DNA of 64,000 nt from Pteria penguin (GCA_035048485.1 CM068581.1:64383381-64447380); one strand, 5' to 3'; numbered from the stretch's first letter, positions 35,545-47,639 are shown. The notes: generated from the letters alone by a model not told the origin. Numbers and translations: made by a program.

Positions 35545-36025
35545 AGCAGACGAGCGTGCGGTCCTGATATTTAGGGAGGAAATACAACATATTCCCGCAA
35601 AAATGACGCAAAGAACAATGGTACGTTACTGTGATGTCAGAAGGTTGCCAACTCAAAATCGACGTTTGTAACTCATAGTACATAGGCGAGGCATAGCTGA
35701 TGATAACAGGCGGCTAACCCCATTATTTGTTATTTACGAGTTTTATAAATACCGTATGAAATGAAAATTCATTTCAGATTCTTGTTTTCACTTGTTTACA
35801 CTCAGTTTAAAGGTGTTTATTTCATCAAGCACCGGCTTGACACAAATCTTTTCCGCGCTTTGACGTCATCTATGCTATAAATGGGAGATACCGCCAATAA
35901 CTGCGGTCCTAATATTAATGGAGGAAATAAAACATATTCCCGCAAAAATGACGTACAGAACAATGGTACGTTACTGTGACGTCATAAAGTTGCTAAATCC
36001 AATCTGATAGTACACAATCGCAACC
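35545..36025. repeat. Direct repeat pair about 350 bp apart
   Basis: Segments 35550-35690 and 35903-36020 share 'gcggtcct.atatt', 'ggaggaaata.aacatattcc', 'cgcaaaaatgacg', 'agaacaatggtacgttactg', 'tgatgtca/tgacgtca' and 'atagtaca'. They look like two diverged copies of one dispersed element and include CRE-like TGACGTCA motifs; a regulatory role is not shown. Confidence 0.6.
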
Positions 36026-36084
36026 TAACGGAGGGTACCTCCCTTTAATTCATGACAGCGATATTTCACTGCATAAACAGCAAA

Positions 36085-36240
36085 ATATGTGATACGTAAA
36101 AACGAGGAAGTACCGAAGGGTAAACCATATCTCAGTCCATGAAATAAAAGGTCATATTCAGACAAATGCGAATCCCAATGAAATCGAGGTAAGACCAGGT
36201 GTCCGGGAGGAGTAAGCGTTCCCTGGTTGCATGCAACACC
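36085..36240 (+). repeat. Dispersed repeat DR3, copy 2
   Basis: Diverged direct copy of 34425-34600, with 'gaagtaccgaagggtaaa', 'gtcatattcagac' and 'gggaggagtaagcgttcc'. Confidence 0.6.
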
Positions 36241-36304
36241 CGTCGCAAAAGTCCTACAAAAACTTTTGGTGAGATAAAATATAAATAATAAAATAAAATA
36301 TTAA

Positions 36305-36480
36305 TAGCGTTCTCCCTTCTATATGTACATGTAAATATTAGTTTTAAGTTGAAAGCAAGCGAATGTGGTTGTCACTTGCGGTTACATAGCAGTCAAGCGC
36401 GTTACTGCGTTCTCGAAATTAAACTCACTTGAAAATCATTTTTAACGCAATTGCAAACGCTAGTACGAGTTTGTAAGAAT
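36305..36480 (-). mobile_element. Diverged relative of the 45-kb TA-inserting element
   Basis: Reverse-complement similarity to 45310-45510: 'agttttaagttg.aagcaagcgaa', 'cagtcaagcgcgtt' and 'gaaattaa.ctcac.tg.aaat' appear in the same order. Terminal repeats are not recognisable in this copy, so it is probably a fragment. Confidence 0.5.
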
Positions 36481-36946
36481 TACAATTCATATAAAGTTAC
36501 ATTGTATATATACGGTTGTTTTCAAGGCACCGAATATACCCCTAATTTTCTATTTTAATTGTGCTTGAAACATTTGAATACATTATTGATTTTTTTTCAC
36601 GTGTCCACAGTTTGTATTATACATCACTACTAGTATCCAGTTCAATTAACTTTATTGTTATCAAAGCACCCGCTGAAAGTTCACCAGTAACATTTATATG
36701 GACATTCTTACGCGGATATAGTTTTGTTGCAGAGAAAAATTTACAAAATCTCATTGATACCTTATCAATGAATAAATGAAAATATTAAAAGCTACAAAAT
36801 TTTACTTGAAGAAAACCCATGTTATAATGTTATTGATGTACACTGAACATACAGACGTTTGATTTGATCATACATATTTCACTTAGCTTTAAATTCCAAT
36901 GAAATATTTTGTGTCCAATGTCTGTATAAATCGTGTGAAAATGTAC

Positions 36947-36975
36947 CTGTTGTTATCCGAAATATCAAAGTTATA
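36947..36975 (-). pseudogene. Possible relic of a stalk exon end
   Basis: On the minus strand a GTACAT donor follows SITLIFRITT, which resembles the end of exon E (SIGTIKSAT). The apparent acceptor gives a 29-bp exon starting in phase 2, which does not fit its neighbours. Weak; could be chance. Confidence 0.2.
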
Positions 36976-37314
36976 CTGGCAGAGTGTAATGTCTTTTAAC
37001 TATTTACCTTCTCGTCCAGGGGTTTCACATATCTCCAGGGTCTCCAATATTAAGTATTAATGGGTAGTATGCACTAAGCAGATTTGGGTTTGACATATTT
37101 TGAAACTGATTATTTCACTTCAGTCTGACATTTATCATTGAAATGTTTTCCACAAGTAATCTCGTTAATCTAATAGAAACACTGGGCAGAACATAACCAC
37201 AGAATATTAGGTTTTGTTAGTTACAAAAGAATTTTCTTTGAATGTTGCCTGTTATTTTACTTGCATTTCATTAATTAAAGACGAATATATAAGAATTATA
37301 GAACAAATACACAC

Positions 37315-37360
37315 TTTCTTTCACAGGATCGTATCCATGATCTTCTACTGTTAATAGTAC
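37315..37360 (-). CDS. Candidate second coding exon (end of signal peptide)
   Basis: On the minus strand a strong acceptor ('..ttttattttacag') is followed by 46 bp reading VLLTVEDHGYDPVKE and then a GTGTGT donor at 37314-37309. It starts in phase 0, as needed after the exon at 40571-40542, and ends in phase 1, as needed before the stalk exons. Joined to that exon it would complete a hydrophobic core followed by a polar, charged segment, the usual layout of a signal peptide and mature N-terminus. An alternative donor (GTGAAA, after DP) would end it in phase 0. The call depends on phase and peptide sense, not homology. Confidence 0.4.
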
Positions 37361-39126
37361 CTGTAAAATAAAATAAAATTTAAATGCAGTATACAATGTT
37401 TAACCCTGAAAGGTGTCAGATTGCCACACTTCTTTTTGATATTTCGATATAAATGTATATAAACGTGTTTCCGAAATCAATCAGAAACTAAACAAACTTC
37501 ACATTACAAAAATCTGTTGTTCAAGATAAAAGAAATCAGAATTCACACAATTGCGCAAATTGATAAGATTTTACTATTTTTCATATAAAGTAATGAAGCT
37601 TCAAGTGGAATTGAATTTGAAAAATGATTTATTAAATTTTCAATACCTAACGACTTTTTTTCGTTCTTTAAACCTGTAAAAGAGCTCAAAATTTCCTCAA
37701 CTATTTGATATTATATCATTATCTACAAATAAATTAGTTTTTATGTCATCGTTTTTAAACAATGCTATAATACCTCTTGTTTTGAGAAAAATTGCGTTTT
37801 ATACTTCTATTCCAGAAATCAAAACGTTTTGATCTTTTTGACATTTTGAATGACACATATATATTAACACTTGATAATCCTAAATTTGAAAAAAAAAATA
37901 TTAGTAACATTTACCCACCTAGACATTAGCACCATACTATTCGGAAACCCAGATCTTTCTAATAACATTAATGCTAAAATATTTCAAGCTGTTCATACGT
38001 TTATATCTAAAAGTAAAAGATTCTCGTAGCGACCGTCCCTCCCCCAACCCCTTCTACTCCACCCAAAGCACTGACTCATTCTGAAATATTCTTCCTAATT
38101 GCACCTGTCACTCTTGTTTCCATTTTACACATTTGAATCATTCTTTAAGTACTTCTTTGAGCTGATATAAATTAACATCATAATTATTTTTAATATTATA
38201 CATGTATATATGTATTAAAGTATAGTCAAACCTACCTCACTATATATGTTGTACGTGTATGTATATATATGTATATTTATTTATGTTTATTCTCCGTATG
38301 TATAACATTATAATTGTATGTATGTTCTAGGAGAGGCGTTATCTAAGTTGGTAAACCCTGTCGCCAATCCTATGCTGTTTTGAGCAATACATATGTTTAA
38401 ACTAAACTATTTACCCACCTGAACTTCAGTTAAGCAAAGTCAATATTTCTTCAAAGGAAACATTTTAAATTAACATTAAATTGATTGATTATTGTTTTAT
38501 GTCACTCCATAATTTATTTCACGTATCTTCCAGATGCATTGCATTTTAAACATTTTCAACGGACTTATCTGAATATATATTCCGATTTATCATTAACTTT
38601 CCTATGTACTTCTCTAAAGTGATTAGTAATTAGGTTTTTTTAATCTGCCAATTTATTGTTTATATTTTATCATAGGGCTCCTGTTAATTAATTTGTACAC
38701 TCTAGTAAAATTCGAGAATACACTAGCACGTTGTTAAGGTCATAAGGCAACACACACACACCAATTGTTTCACGTTTTAAAGCAGTCTTAGTCAACAGTT
38801 TGTCTCTAACTATTTAATAATCAATCCACATGTATACATGTTTGAAAATTATAAAATATGAATCTGAGCTGAGTCTAATTTAAGAAATGTTTTCAATTAT
38901 GAATGTATTTAGCCGAAAGTTTGCTTGTGTTATAAATCTTATTTTTTCTTCTTTGAACATATTTTGGGCTGATGCAGAGCTAGACTCGTCTCGCAAGTTT
39001 TTTTTTAAATTTTCTAATGAATGTTGTATTTCTTTAGCTATAAACAAAAAGCATGTTCAAATGATTCCGAAACAAAAGCACAACATTTTTGTTAAGTCCA
39101 AAAATATTCGTATCTATCGAAAATTT
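37361..39126. other. No recognisable feature (inferred first intron)
   Basis: AT-rich DNA with pyrimidine-rich and TATATA-rich stretches (for example 38210-38290). A 'tctaggagaggcgttatc' stretch at 38328 looks slightly tRNA-like but lacks a B-box. Confidence 0.35.
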
Positions 39127-39275
39127 TACGATTTACATTTACAATGAATGTGGTGACGACATCTTGCAGATGGAATGCACAGAGTTTTATACCCGTTGTG
39201 TGACAGGGGACTTCAGATTTTACTGTCACATCCGAAAAACAGGGCACCACCGAGTCACCATTAAGACGCGAAGTG
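39127..39275 (-). mobile_element. Decayed SINE body, minus strand
   Basis: The complement contains 'ctgtttttcggatgtgacag', 'taaaatctgaagtcccctgt' and, at the other end, 'atgtcgtcacc', aligned in order with the bodies of the SINEs at 33 kb and 1.8 kb. The tRNA-like head is not recognisable. A 90-codon plus-strand frame across it (39089-39361) is explained by this SINE and not reported as a gene. Confidence 0.55.
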
Positions 39276-40541
39276 GCGATATCTCGCTAATCAACCAAAC
39301 ACCTAAAAGATTGAACTACGTGGGCTCGATATTACAATACTCTGGTAAGAAAATACATTGAGACCCTTTATTAAGATTCCTGGTATAATCAATATTTCGA
39401 TTATTGCTAAGTTTTATATTATATATATTAACGGAGGATTTAAACGAAAATTTGATCCGCCTCAATTACTGGTTTTAAGTATCGGCATGTTTTTAAAAAT
39501 GTCATATTGCTTAAAGAACTTGTAATGTATTTCTTCACATTGATTTAATATATAAGTAGTTACTTCCTTCTACTTTATCAGCTGTATATAGTTTAGTCGA
39601 CCTCCAAGTACATCATTAGTTATTTCAATGTCACCAATTATAGTATAATAAGGCAAGTGGAACATATGTAGCTGGAAAGACGGAACTGATTCTGATAGTT
39701 TTGTTTATATAATGAATGGAATAATGTTGACACTCCATTTCGGCTGCATATGTAGTGCATTTTCAAGGTGAAGAATTATAACCTTATGTAATAATAAACT
39801 AACACTGAAGGGTAGAGACGTGTAAAAGTAATATGAAATGTTTTAAAAGGGTGTGTGACAATATATTATGCATATACCAATCAGAGATGAATTATATGAC
39901 ACGGAAGAGTATTTGCTGTAAACCCTGCATGCCAACAGACATGTAGTTAGTTTTATAAGCCAGTGTGATCGTCTTTGCAAGCGAATATGACAATTTTGTT
40001 TTTATAATTCGAAAAATTAATGCATATTGATATTTGTTTTTAATTCGGTAACTATGTATCATGTCCCACAGTTTTAGGTATAAAGATTAGCGCAAATTTG
40101 TCAGACCTCTAGATATTCGTTAGATATATGTATCTCACAGTACAGTAGCATGTATCGTATAGAACAAATATTTGTAGAGTATTTTCTAAATACAAAAATA
40201 CCTCATGGGAAAGGCAAACTCCATTTAAAGGCAGATATATACATGAGAAATATTGGTTTAAGTAACAAAGTAACTGACAAATTTCATCAAAGTAATATAT
40301 GTATATATTTCGTATCAATACCGAAACACTGAAAATCGGGCTTGTGAAATCCTTGGACATTCGGTGATAAGATATTTCAACATTATTTGATGGACTTACG
40401 AAAGTTTATCAAAAATGTCATCTTACTAAACAATCTTGGAAGCCACACAATTTAGTAAAAAACTTTTGATAGCTTAAATGTTAATCTACAAAGAGAGATG
40501 GTTATTTAAGCAATCATTACAGAAACAGAATTAAAACTCAC
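39276..40541. other. No recognisable feature (inferred first intron)
   Basis: AT-rich DNA. Open frames at 40109-40360 on both strands overlap each other and carry no recognisable domain. Confidence 0.35.
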
Positions 40542-40571
40542 CAGTAGCCATACAATGATCCAAATTTTCAT
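40542..40571 (-). CDS. Candidate first coding exon (signal-peptide start)
   Basis: Minus-strand ATG at 40571 opens MKIWIIVWLL, followed at once by a consensus GTGAGT donor (40541-40536). The short, strongly hydrophobic stretch is what the start of a signal peptide looks like, and a TATA-like box lies about 75 bp upstream. The exon ends in phase 0 and matches the phase-0 acceptor at 37360. Together these suggest the 5' end of the minus-strand gene that contains the stalk and FN3 exons. There is no homology support, and another start upstream is possible. Confidence 0.45.
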
Positions 40572-40643
40572 TGTGTTGATTAATAAATATCCTCTTCACA
40601 ATCTCAAAATCATAGCATCCATACTGAATTCACTATAGAACAC

Positions 40644-40650
40644 ATATATA
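40644..40650 (-). promoter_or_regulatory. TATA-like box of the inferred minus-strand gene
   Basis: The minus strand reads 'ggctatatatgtgttc'. A start site about 30 bp downstream would fall near 40615-40620, leaving a 5' UTR of roughly 45 bases before the ATG at 40571. AT-rich surroundings make chance TATA motifs common. Confidence 0.3.
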
Positions 40651-41029
40651 GCCTAAACAACTTATTAAAAGTGTTTCCGCTGTTTTAAGGGCTAATTTGA
40701 TACTTTGTATTTGAATAACAGTACACTTACAGGGAATACTTTGCGAAACACCCAGTGTATTTCACATATTCTATTTGACTTCCTGTATGGTGTTTTATCA
40801 CGGTGTAAAGAGAGATATGATATGTAGGTCGTGCTTGTGCATTTGATAATAAATTTTATCAGATTGTATTGTATATCTATGTACAACAACAGGACTAGTT
40901 ACATCAGGAAAGAATGTATATTTATCTGTACAACAATACTTAAATTAAGACATATCGTTTCACTTATCAAAATGTTAGTGGAAACGATATCTTATGATTT
41001 AAAGAACAAGCTGTGTTAACGCCCCCGGC

Positions 41030-41245
41030 GGGAGCTATGCCTAAAAAGTTATTTTGAGCGTGAAGTCATTGTCAAGATCAAAAGGTAATCGACCTTTGTG
41101 TCATTTGAAAGGGACTCATTAGTTGAGTACGTATGTGAAATATGAAATACCTATCTCTCACGGTTCAAAACTTATGGCCAAGGTTAACGTTGACAAACAA
41201 ACAGACAGACAGGCAATCGATCTATTGATCTGGGGGGCATAAAAA
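41030..41245 (+). repeat. DR2-type repeat, single copy
   Basis: Begins 'gcccccggcgggagc', contains 'acttatggccaagg' and 'acaaacagacagacagg' (41197-41213), and ends 'ggggggcataa'. GC-rich ends, the motor-like 'gacagacagac' part and the 'gttatggcc' motif link it to the blocks at 4204-5606. Confidence 0.55.
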
Positions 41246-41841
41246 TCTCCTTTCATCGAGGCAACTATCCCTGTTTTTAAAAACGGAAATTTAATACTTA
41301 AAACAATGCACTTATCTTGCTAACGCTCTGAATAAAGATATAAAGGAGAAGATGTGTATCTCTTGTTTCTTGTGAATGATTTTCTTTGAAATCAAGGTTG
41401 ATTCTCAAACTTCCGGATTAAATAGAAACGTATTGGTGTCGTGTTTTATAAAGTGTAATATGCTTCCCACTTTGTAGGTCAAAATTCATAACAATATCTG
41501 TTTAAGTAAGGTCCAATTTTTTTTTTGATAGACAAGAATGTATATGATGATAAATCACTTTATCAAATTCTTTTATCACTGGTTGGATCGAAAGCAAATC
41601 CTTATATTAGAAATGCAAGGTTATATTTTAAGGCCCACATATATCTCCGGATTGTTTCAAACATTAAAACAAAAGCGCTGAATACTGTTCAGTTTCCTTT
41701 TTACTATAACAATCAAGACAGAGTAAAGTTCTTTCAGAGCTTCGACGTAACTCGGATGAATTGAGTACAGTGATTTTGGAGAAATATTCTTTTATCACAA
41801 TAATAACAGCATATATCAAACATCTTAACAATAAACTTATA
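41246..41841. other. No recognisable feature
   Basis: AT-rich DNA. The 79-codon frame at 41525-41764 has no domain, splice or conservation evidence visible here. Confidence 0.35.
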
Positions 41842-41906
41842 GAACATACGTACGTGGAAATTAAACATGAAAAATATAATATTTAAGAATTTTCTTCATT
41901 AGCACA

Positions 41907-41957
<51 letters not shown>
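41842..41957 (+). repeat. Dispersed repeat DR4 with (CA)n(GA)n microsatellite
   Basis: 'agaacatacgtacgtgga' then 'attaaacatgaaaaatataa' precede a (CA)n run switching to (GA)n (41903-41957). The same leader precedes a GA tract at 47877-47984, so leader and microsatellite travel together. Confidence 0.7.
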
Positions 41958-41958
<1 letters not shown>

Positions 41959-44900
41959 ATTGTCAAAATAGACAAGAGTAAAAACAAAGATAGTAGTTGA
42001 AAATAAAAAGAAACAAATCATTGGCGAGTGTAGGTGTATAACACACCGAAGTTTTATAACCAACAAAAATAAACATAATTTTATTCTAAATATTTATAGT
42101 TTATTATCAAAATGCATATAATAAACGTTTGAACAAATTTCAGTGATGCAAACATTTATCACCATTGCTGATTGGATTTTTATGTCAGTATCAATGCAGT
42201 TACATGTTATATTATGTAATATATAGATCTTCTTAGTAAGAGAAGGATGGGTTGGGGGATAGAAAAAAGGATGAGAAGGGGAAAGGGCTACCCCTGTCAC
42301 CTTCCCCTTCATTGATGTTTACCTTGATGTACCCCGTAACGTTATCTCTGTGTGCACGAAATACCAACAATATTTGAGAATATGACGTTAAGTTTTCAAA
42401 TCTCAACACAAAGATATCTGATTCAAGGGGCAGATAGGGGGTAAAATGTGGGAGTTTCCTGTCAAATCCGGCAAATAAACATTGATAATGATCTTATACA
42501 TTGGACTATCTTATCTTCAAAGAGTCAAATGTTGATAACTGGGGAAGCAGTGACAAGAAGAACAATTGCCTACAGAAACATAGAATTCCTCATTTTTACA
42601 ATGGCACCCATATATACTCTATATTTATTATTCTTATCATTGCCATAACGTATCAAGCAATATGAAACCTATATTCACTAAGTGCACTGTTTGATTCGAT
42701 GCATATTTAGAGAGGTAACGGCAATCATTAGACAATGATCTGTTAATTTTCTTTTTAAATATCCATACATAAAGAGTAAAACAAGTCTGATTGAACACAG
42801 CTAGCGAGTCATAAACAGCACAGTGGTAAAGTATAAGAGCATAAACAACAATATATGGACGATGTGTTAGGAATGCAAGGTAAGCAGATAAGCGTTAGTG
42901 ATTGCCATATGTGTGTGTGTGTACTTTGATTGTGATAAAATTTCAAATGCATCTACTAAATTGATTCAGCCCAAAACTTCTCATGAAACCGAAACGTTGG
43001 AAATTTAGAAATGCTTATGTCGCCATATACACAATTCTTTAACTATGTAATGGGAAGGGAGTGCATTAATACTAATGCCATATAATAGGAATTTAATGAT
43101 TTTAAAACGAATGTAGTGAAATGATGGATACAAATGTGGATCACACACCCAACAATCATGAAGTTAAGATTACGTAAGCTTCTGGTACGATATTCTAACT
43201 TCCTGGTTGCGTAAAGATAACGTATCTACTTGAATAATAAACTATACCGGTATTGCTATCTACTTTGTCGAAAAGCCTGTGTAAATTATTAGAAACAAAA
43301 CGAAGCAATATCCGGTGTATGTTTATGGTTGCTTTATTAAGTGCACTGCAGCGATGATGTCAAAGTACGTGTGTGAGAAGGGTTTAATCTGTACTTTTGA
43401 TGATCAGAGCAGAGGTTAAGTTTTATATAATGTTATGATTTAGGTAAAATAAAAAGATGGGGAGGGGTATCTCTTTCTGCTCTCTGGGCCTCTAAATGCG
43501 CATAATTAAAACGGTCAAATTTTGTTTCGAATCCCAACTGAACAAAAAGAAAATTCTATGTGTTCTTACTGTAATTTCTTCAGTTGATCAATCTCGTAAG
43601 AACGACGATACATACTTCATAGAAAGACTTCACAACACATTCATGTGTATGCTGTCCTCCAATCAGATGTCATTTTGTATCTTTGAGATTTATAAAACAA
43701 CATTGTCTAACTGTTTAACATAAAGTATCTAGGATATTTTACATAGGTTTTTCTTTTCAATATGACTGTCACTGCAAATTCAACCCTGGCACAGCAATGA
43801 AGGCCTTTATGTTTCTTTTCCATCGCCCACCCCCTTTCCTCTCCCATACATCCAGCTTTGTCAACGATAGCCTGAAGATGTAATGACCGTAAAATTAATG
43901 TAAACCTAGCATTAGCGGACATCATTTAAAGCTGAGTAAACAATGCAAGCGAAGTGTCAACAATACGGACACAACACGATTATCCATTGATCACAGTGAG
44001 GCCTTCATGTTACGTTATTGTGTCAAGTGCTGTGAGAAGTTTGAACTCATAATCAACTACTTTCCCCTGACAAAATGAACTGAATTATGTAACACCAGAA
44101 AGTTAAACTTATGTTGTGATTGCTAGTTTAGTAGTTGATGAAACCCACAGGAACCGTGATAAATATCTATAAAAAAGTGAAGTCAATCTTTATTTCACCC
44201 ACGCACTATGATCACTAATAACAAGTATATAAACTTGAAGTTACGGTATGTAGAAGAAACCATTTTCGTCTTATCATCGTGCTTTCTTATTGGGAAATAA
44301 ACATGTTCACAAATTTTAATGGAAATTTCTTACGGAACCTGGCTGAAACATACACATATGCCGAAACTGAAGTTTGGATTTAAATCAGTCTTTTTTTAAG
44401 CATAGCTTTTGAGAAAGAACAATTTTATTAGGGAGTAGTAGAACGGGATTAACGCAAGGAAATGTGACAATAACAGATGTGGTAACACATTAAGAAGTTA
44501 GGAAGCATTTGTATTTTCGCGCATCTCGCGATTCTTTTAAGTTTTGTCAATTTCTGTAGCGTTAATAGCGATTTCTGTAACGGTTCGTTTGCGGTTGCTG
44601 CACGATTTGCTACGTTTTATCACAGTTCTTACAGCAAGCTAAGGTGTATGGTACCTATTTTGTCACGTGTAATTCCGGCGCAATCCAGGATAGAAGATTT
44701 GTAGACCCAGTGCCTTGTCCGAGGTAAGAAGGGGTAAGAAGGAAGAATTTGAAAGTCGAGAGCGGCATGAGAACTGCTTAAGAGTCCGAACTATCGACGA
44801 TACATCTTTCATTGATTACATGTTGATAACTGTGCCTACAACACGAAAAGAGTAGACCAAGCCGTGAAGAAAAAAGGCCAAGCTATGCAACCCAGGAAGT

Positions 44901-45249
44901 AGTAAGGTCTCCTGTCCAGTAGCACCGACAGAAGAGGAGATTCGACTATATATACTCAGGGACTTTAAAAACGCCTATATGGTTTTTTTTTCATGTAAAA
45001 ACATTAATGTTTTGAAAATAAATCGATTTGAATATCTTCTTGATATTGTATGATTGCGGTAACTTTCATGCTATCGGCGAGACAAATCACTCATCCATAA
45101 CGTAATACTGCTCACTCGTGCGCTTTTCAAAAAGTACTCGATCACATGCTGGACATTGACTAATTTTCTTCAGAAATAACGTATACTGGTACCTAGTGCC
45201 TTTATCTATCCTGATTTCAAACTTTGCTTCATAAAGACTAACGCGTGAA
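41958..45249. other. No recognisable gene
   Basis: AT-rich DNA with short open frames (such as 42448-42648 and 43496-43723) that lack domains and convincing splice borders. A (GT)n of about six units lies at 42908-42922. The last few hundred bases may belong to the 5' end of the Tc1-type transposon, but no terminal repeat was found. Confidence 0.4.
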
Positions 45250-45278
45250 ATGCCGAGACTGTCTGATTTACAGAGGTA

Positions 45279-45705
45279 CAGTGAGGTGCAGTCCTAACAT
45301 AACATTATGTTAACGTCGCGTTAACGTGAAGTTTGCTTTCCTCGTGCGCTCGGGACTGCTGAGCACACGCGTTTGCGTTAACGCAGATTTCCACGTGAAC
45401 TTAATTTCCAGACCGCGTGAACGCGCTTGACTGCCGCGTGAACGTGCTTGACAGCCACGTTCGCTTGCTTACAACTTAAAACTTGTATTAACATGTTCAT
45501 ATGGAAGGATAGGAGAATCGATATATACATTGTATATTCAAAAAGAAAAACTTATTATTGTGTAAGTAAAATATTTAGAATTAGATTAAACCCTTCCGAG
45601 TTAAGGGATGAATTTTAGAAATATTGAACGCAATTTCCGAACATTGACATTAATGAAATTTATTCTTATTTTAGGAAAATGATAATAATAATGATAATAA
45701 TAATG

Positions 45706-45800
<95 letters not shown>

Positions 45801-46411
45801 TAAATTATAGTGAAATAAAAATTAAAAATGATAATAATAACGATGATATTGTATTCATATAATATAGAAAATAGCTTAATTAAAAATAAAAATAATAAAT
45901 AGATAAATAGGAAATACATGTTAATACAAAAATAAATTAGTTATAAATGAATAAACAAATAAGAAATAAATACATAAATAAACGAATTAGAAACAAATAA
46001 ATAAATAAAATTAGAAAGTAATCATGCTAGTATAAACTGACGAAGTTTTTTCATAAATACCTTATTGCATGTCTACGCGATAATTTCCTTTGTTATATTA
46101 CATATGAAATCCTTAATGCAGGGTGTCATTTTAACATTTCATTAAATACACGTTTTTATGGCGACACTCGTGGTCTGATCCATTTTATTTTCTACATCCG
46201 TACTGCATAGAGAATTACAAATATAGACATGTGAACGTGCGACTGGATCGAGCGCACGCGGGAATAAATCGCGTTAACGCGAATTCCCTACCGCGTTAAC
46301 GCGAGGAGCGCACGCGCGTCCGGTCGAGCAGTCCTAGCACGTGTGCTAGAGCAGTCCTCGCGACCGCTTTTTGCGTTAACGTGTATGTTATGTTAGGACT
46401 GCACCCATCTG
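45279..46411. mobile_element. Non-autonomous TA-inserting DNA transposon (1133 bp) nested in the Tc1 gene
   Basis: Ends are inverted: left CAGTGAGGTGCAGTCCTAAC, right complement CAGATGGGTGCAGTCCTAAC, both continuing 'ataacat'. A TA dinucleotide flanks each side (45277-45278, 46412-46413). Taking out the element and one TA rejoins the host transposase in frame (..LQR-Y-AVLDLV..), which fixes the borders. The GC-rich subterminal regions repeat 'gcgttaacgc' and 'cgcgtgaacg' palindromes; the middle is an A/T microsatellite. No transposase is encoded. TA targeting is typical of the Tc1/mariner superfamily. Confidence 0.88.
45680..45800. repeat. (AAT)n microsatellite inside the nested element
   Basis: About 120 bp of AAT/ATA units with a few GAT interruptions, followed by A/T-rich degenerate sequence to about 46020. 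Confidence 0.95.
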
Positions 46412-47639
46412 TATGCTGTTCTTGACCTTGTAGACGCCGGCGTAATCAAGGTATCATTGCAGGACGCTTCAACGTCCATTTGTCTACAATTACGAGACTT
46501 GTTTTGAAGTATCGGACCACAGGTAGTGTGAAGGATCGTCCTTGAAGTAATCAGCCATCCGTAAGGACAAGACGTCAAGACGTTTTCATAAGGAAACGTC
46601 GTCTACGTGACAGGTTTGCGACAACCGTAAGCACGTCAAGAGATGTGATAGGTCGTCACGGTAGGTAAATCCATCCCAGGACAGTACGCCGACGATTGAA
46701 AGAGCAAGGTTTGCTGTGTTGTCGCCCACTGAAAAGCTTGATCCTAACTCCTCGCCACCGAAGAAATCCTCTGATCTGGTCCCGGAACTTGCTTCCTAAT
46801 CGAAATAATTGGCATGACGTAGTGTTCAGCGACGAATCAAGATTCAATTTGTCCATGGCTGACGGAAGACAGCGCATTTATAGGAGAGGCAATGAACGTT
46901 TTGCCGCAAACTGCTGCATAATTGAATGTGACAAATATGGCGGTGGTGGCGTCATGGTTTGGGGAGCCATCAATCAACATTTCAAGTCATCACTGGTTAT
47001 TTTGAGGAACACTCTTACCGCGAGGCTCTACATCGATGACGTTTACAGCCTGAGCTCCTTCCATTAATTCAACGTCATCAAACTGTCAACAATCCGTTGA
47101 CGTTTCAACAAGACAACGCACGTCCGCACACGGCGAGAGTCATCTTGAACTTTCTAAACATCCAGGGAATTAATGTAATGAATTTCCCAGCACGTTCACC
47201 CGACCTCAATCCTATAGAGCACATGTGGGATGAGTTAGGGAGACGCGTACGTAAACGTCACCGTCAACCAAGAACTGTTGGATGAGTTGGCACGTGCTCT
47301 TAAAGAAGAGTGGAATAATATTCCTCGAAATTTATGTCAATCCATGCGGTCCAGATTGCGTGCATGCTTTAAAGCAAATGAGGGGTGGGGGGGGGGGGCA
47401 TACTCGTTACTTAGCAAAACACATGAAAATTAGGACGTGGTATACAGAACTGATGAAATGAAATCATTGTTTAAAAGAAACGTGTGATTGTATCAATCAT
47501 AATGTGAAATATGATTCAGGTTTTTTAAATAAATCAAGTTTGATGCAATTATTTACCCTAGTTGTTGATTAAACTATAATGATATTAGATAGGCCTGAGT
47601 ATATATATAAATTATTGTCAAGAAGACAGAAGGACTGGG

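Larger units (their letters stand above)
45250..47385 (+). pseudogene. Tc1-like transposase gene, decayed and split by an insertion
   Basis: The frame opens at 45250 with MPRLSDLQR, is broken by a 1133-bp element after the TA at 45277-45278, and resumes at 46412. Beyond the insertion the helix-turn-helix region reads FNVHLSTITRLVLKYRTTGS and VKDRP. The catalytic domain has DVVFSDESRFNL (first Asp), GGGGVMVWGAI, QQDNARPHTA (second Asp, near 47113) and SPDLNPIEHMWDEL (Glu near 47219). I count 34 residues between the second Asp and the Glu, the DD34E spacing of Tc1 transposases. Two in-frame stops (46535-46680 region), a 1-base loss near 47055 and a 1-base gain near 47281 kill it. The C-terminal part ends about 47380 before a G run. 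Terminal repeats of this transposon were not found. Confidence 0.85.

Noticed and set aside
36979..37050. Minus-strand exon reading ETLEICETPGRE with a GTAAAT donor
   Set aside because: The acceptor is poor and the start would be phase 0, which does not fit the neighbouring phase-1 exons.
39089..39361. 90-codon plus-strand protein
   Set aside because: Most of it is the complement of a decayed SINE body matching 33 kb and 1.8 kb.
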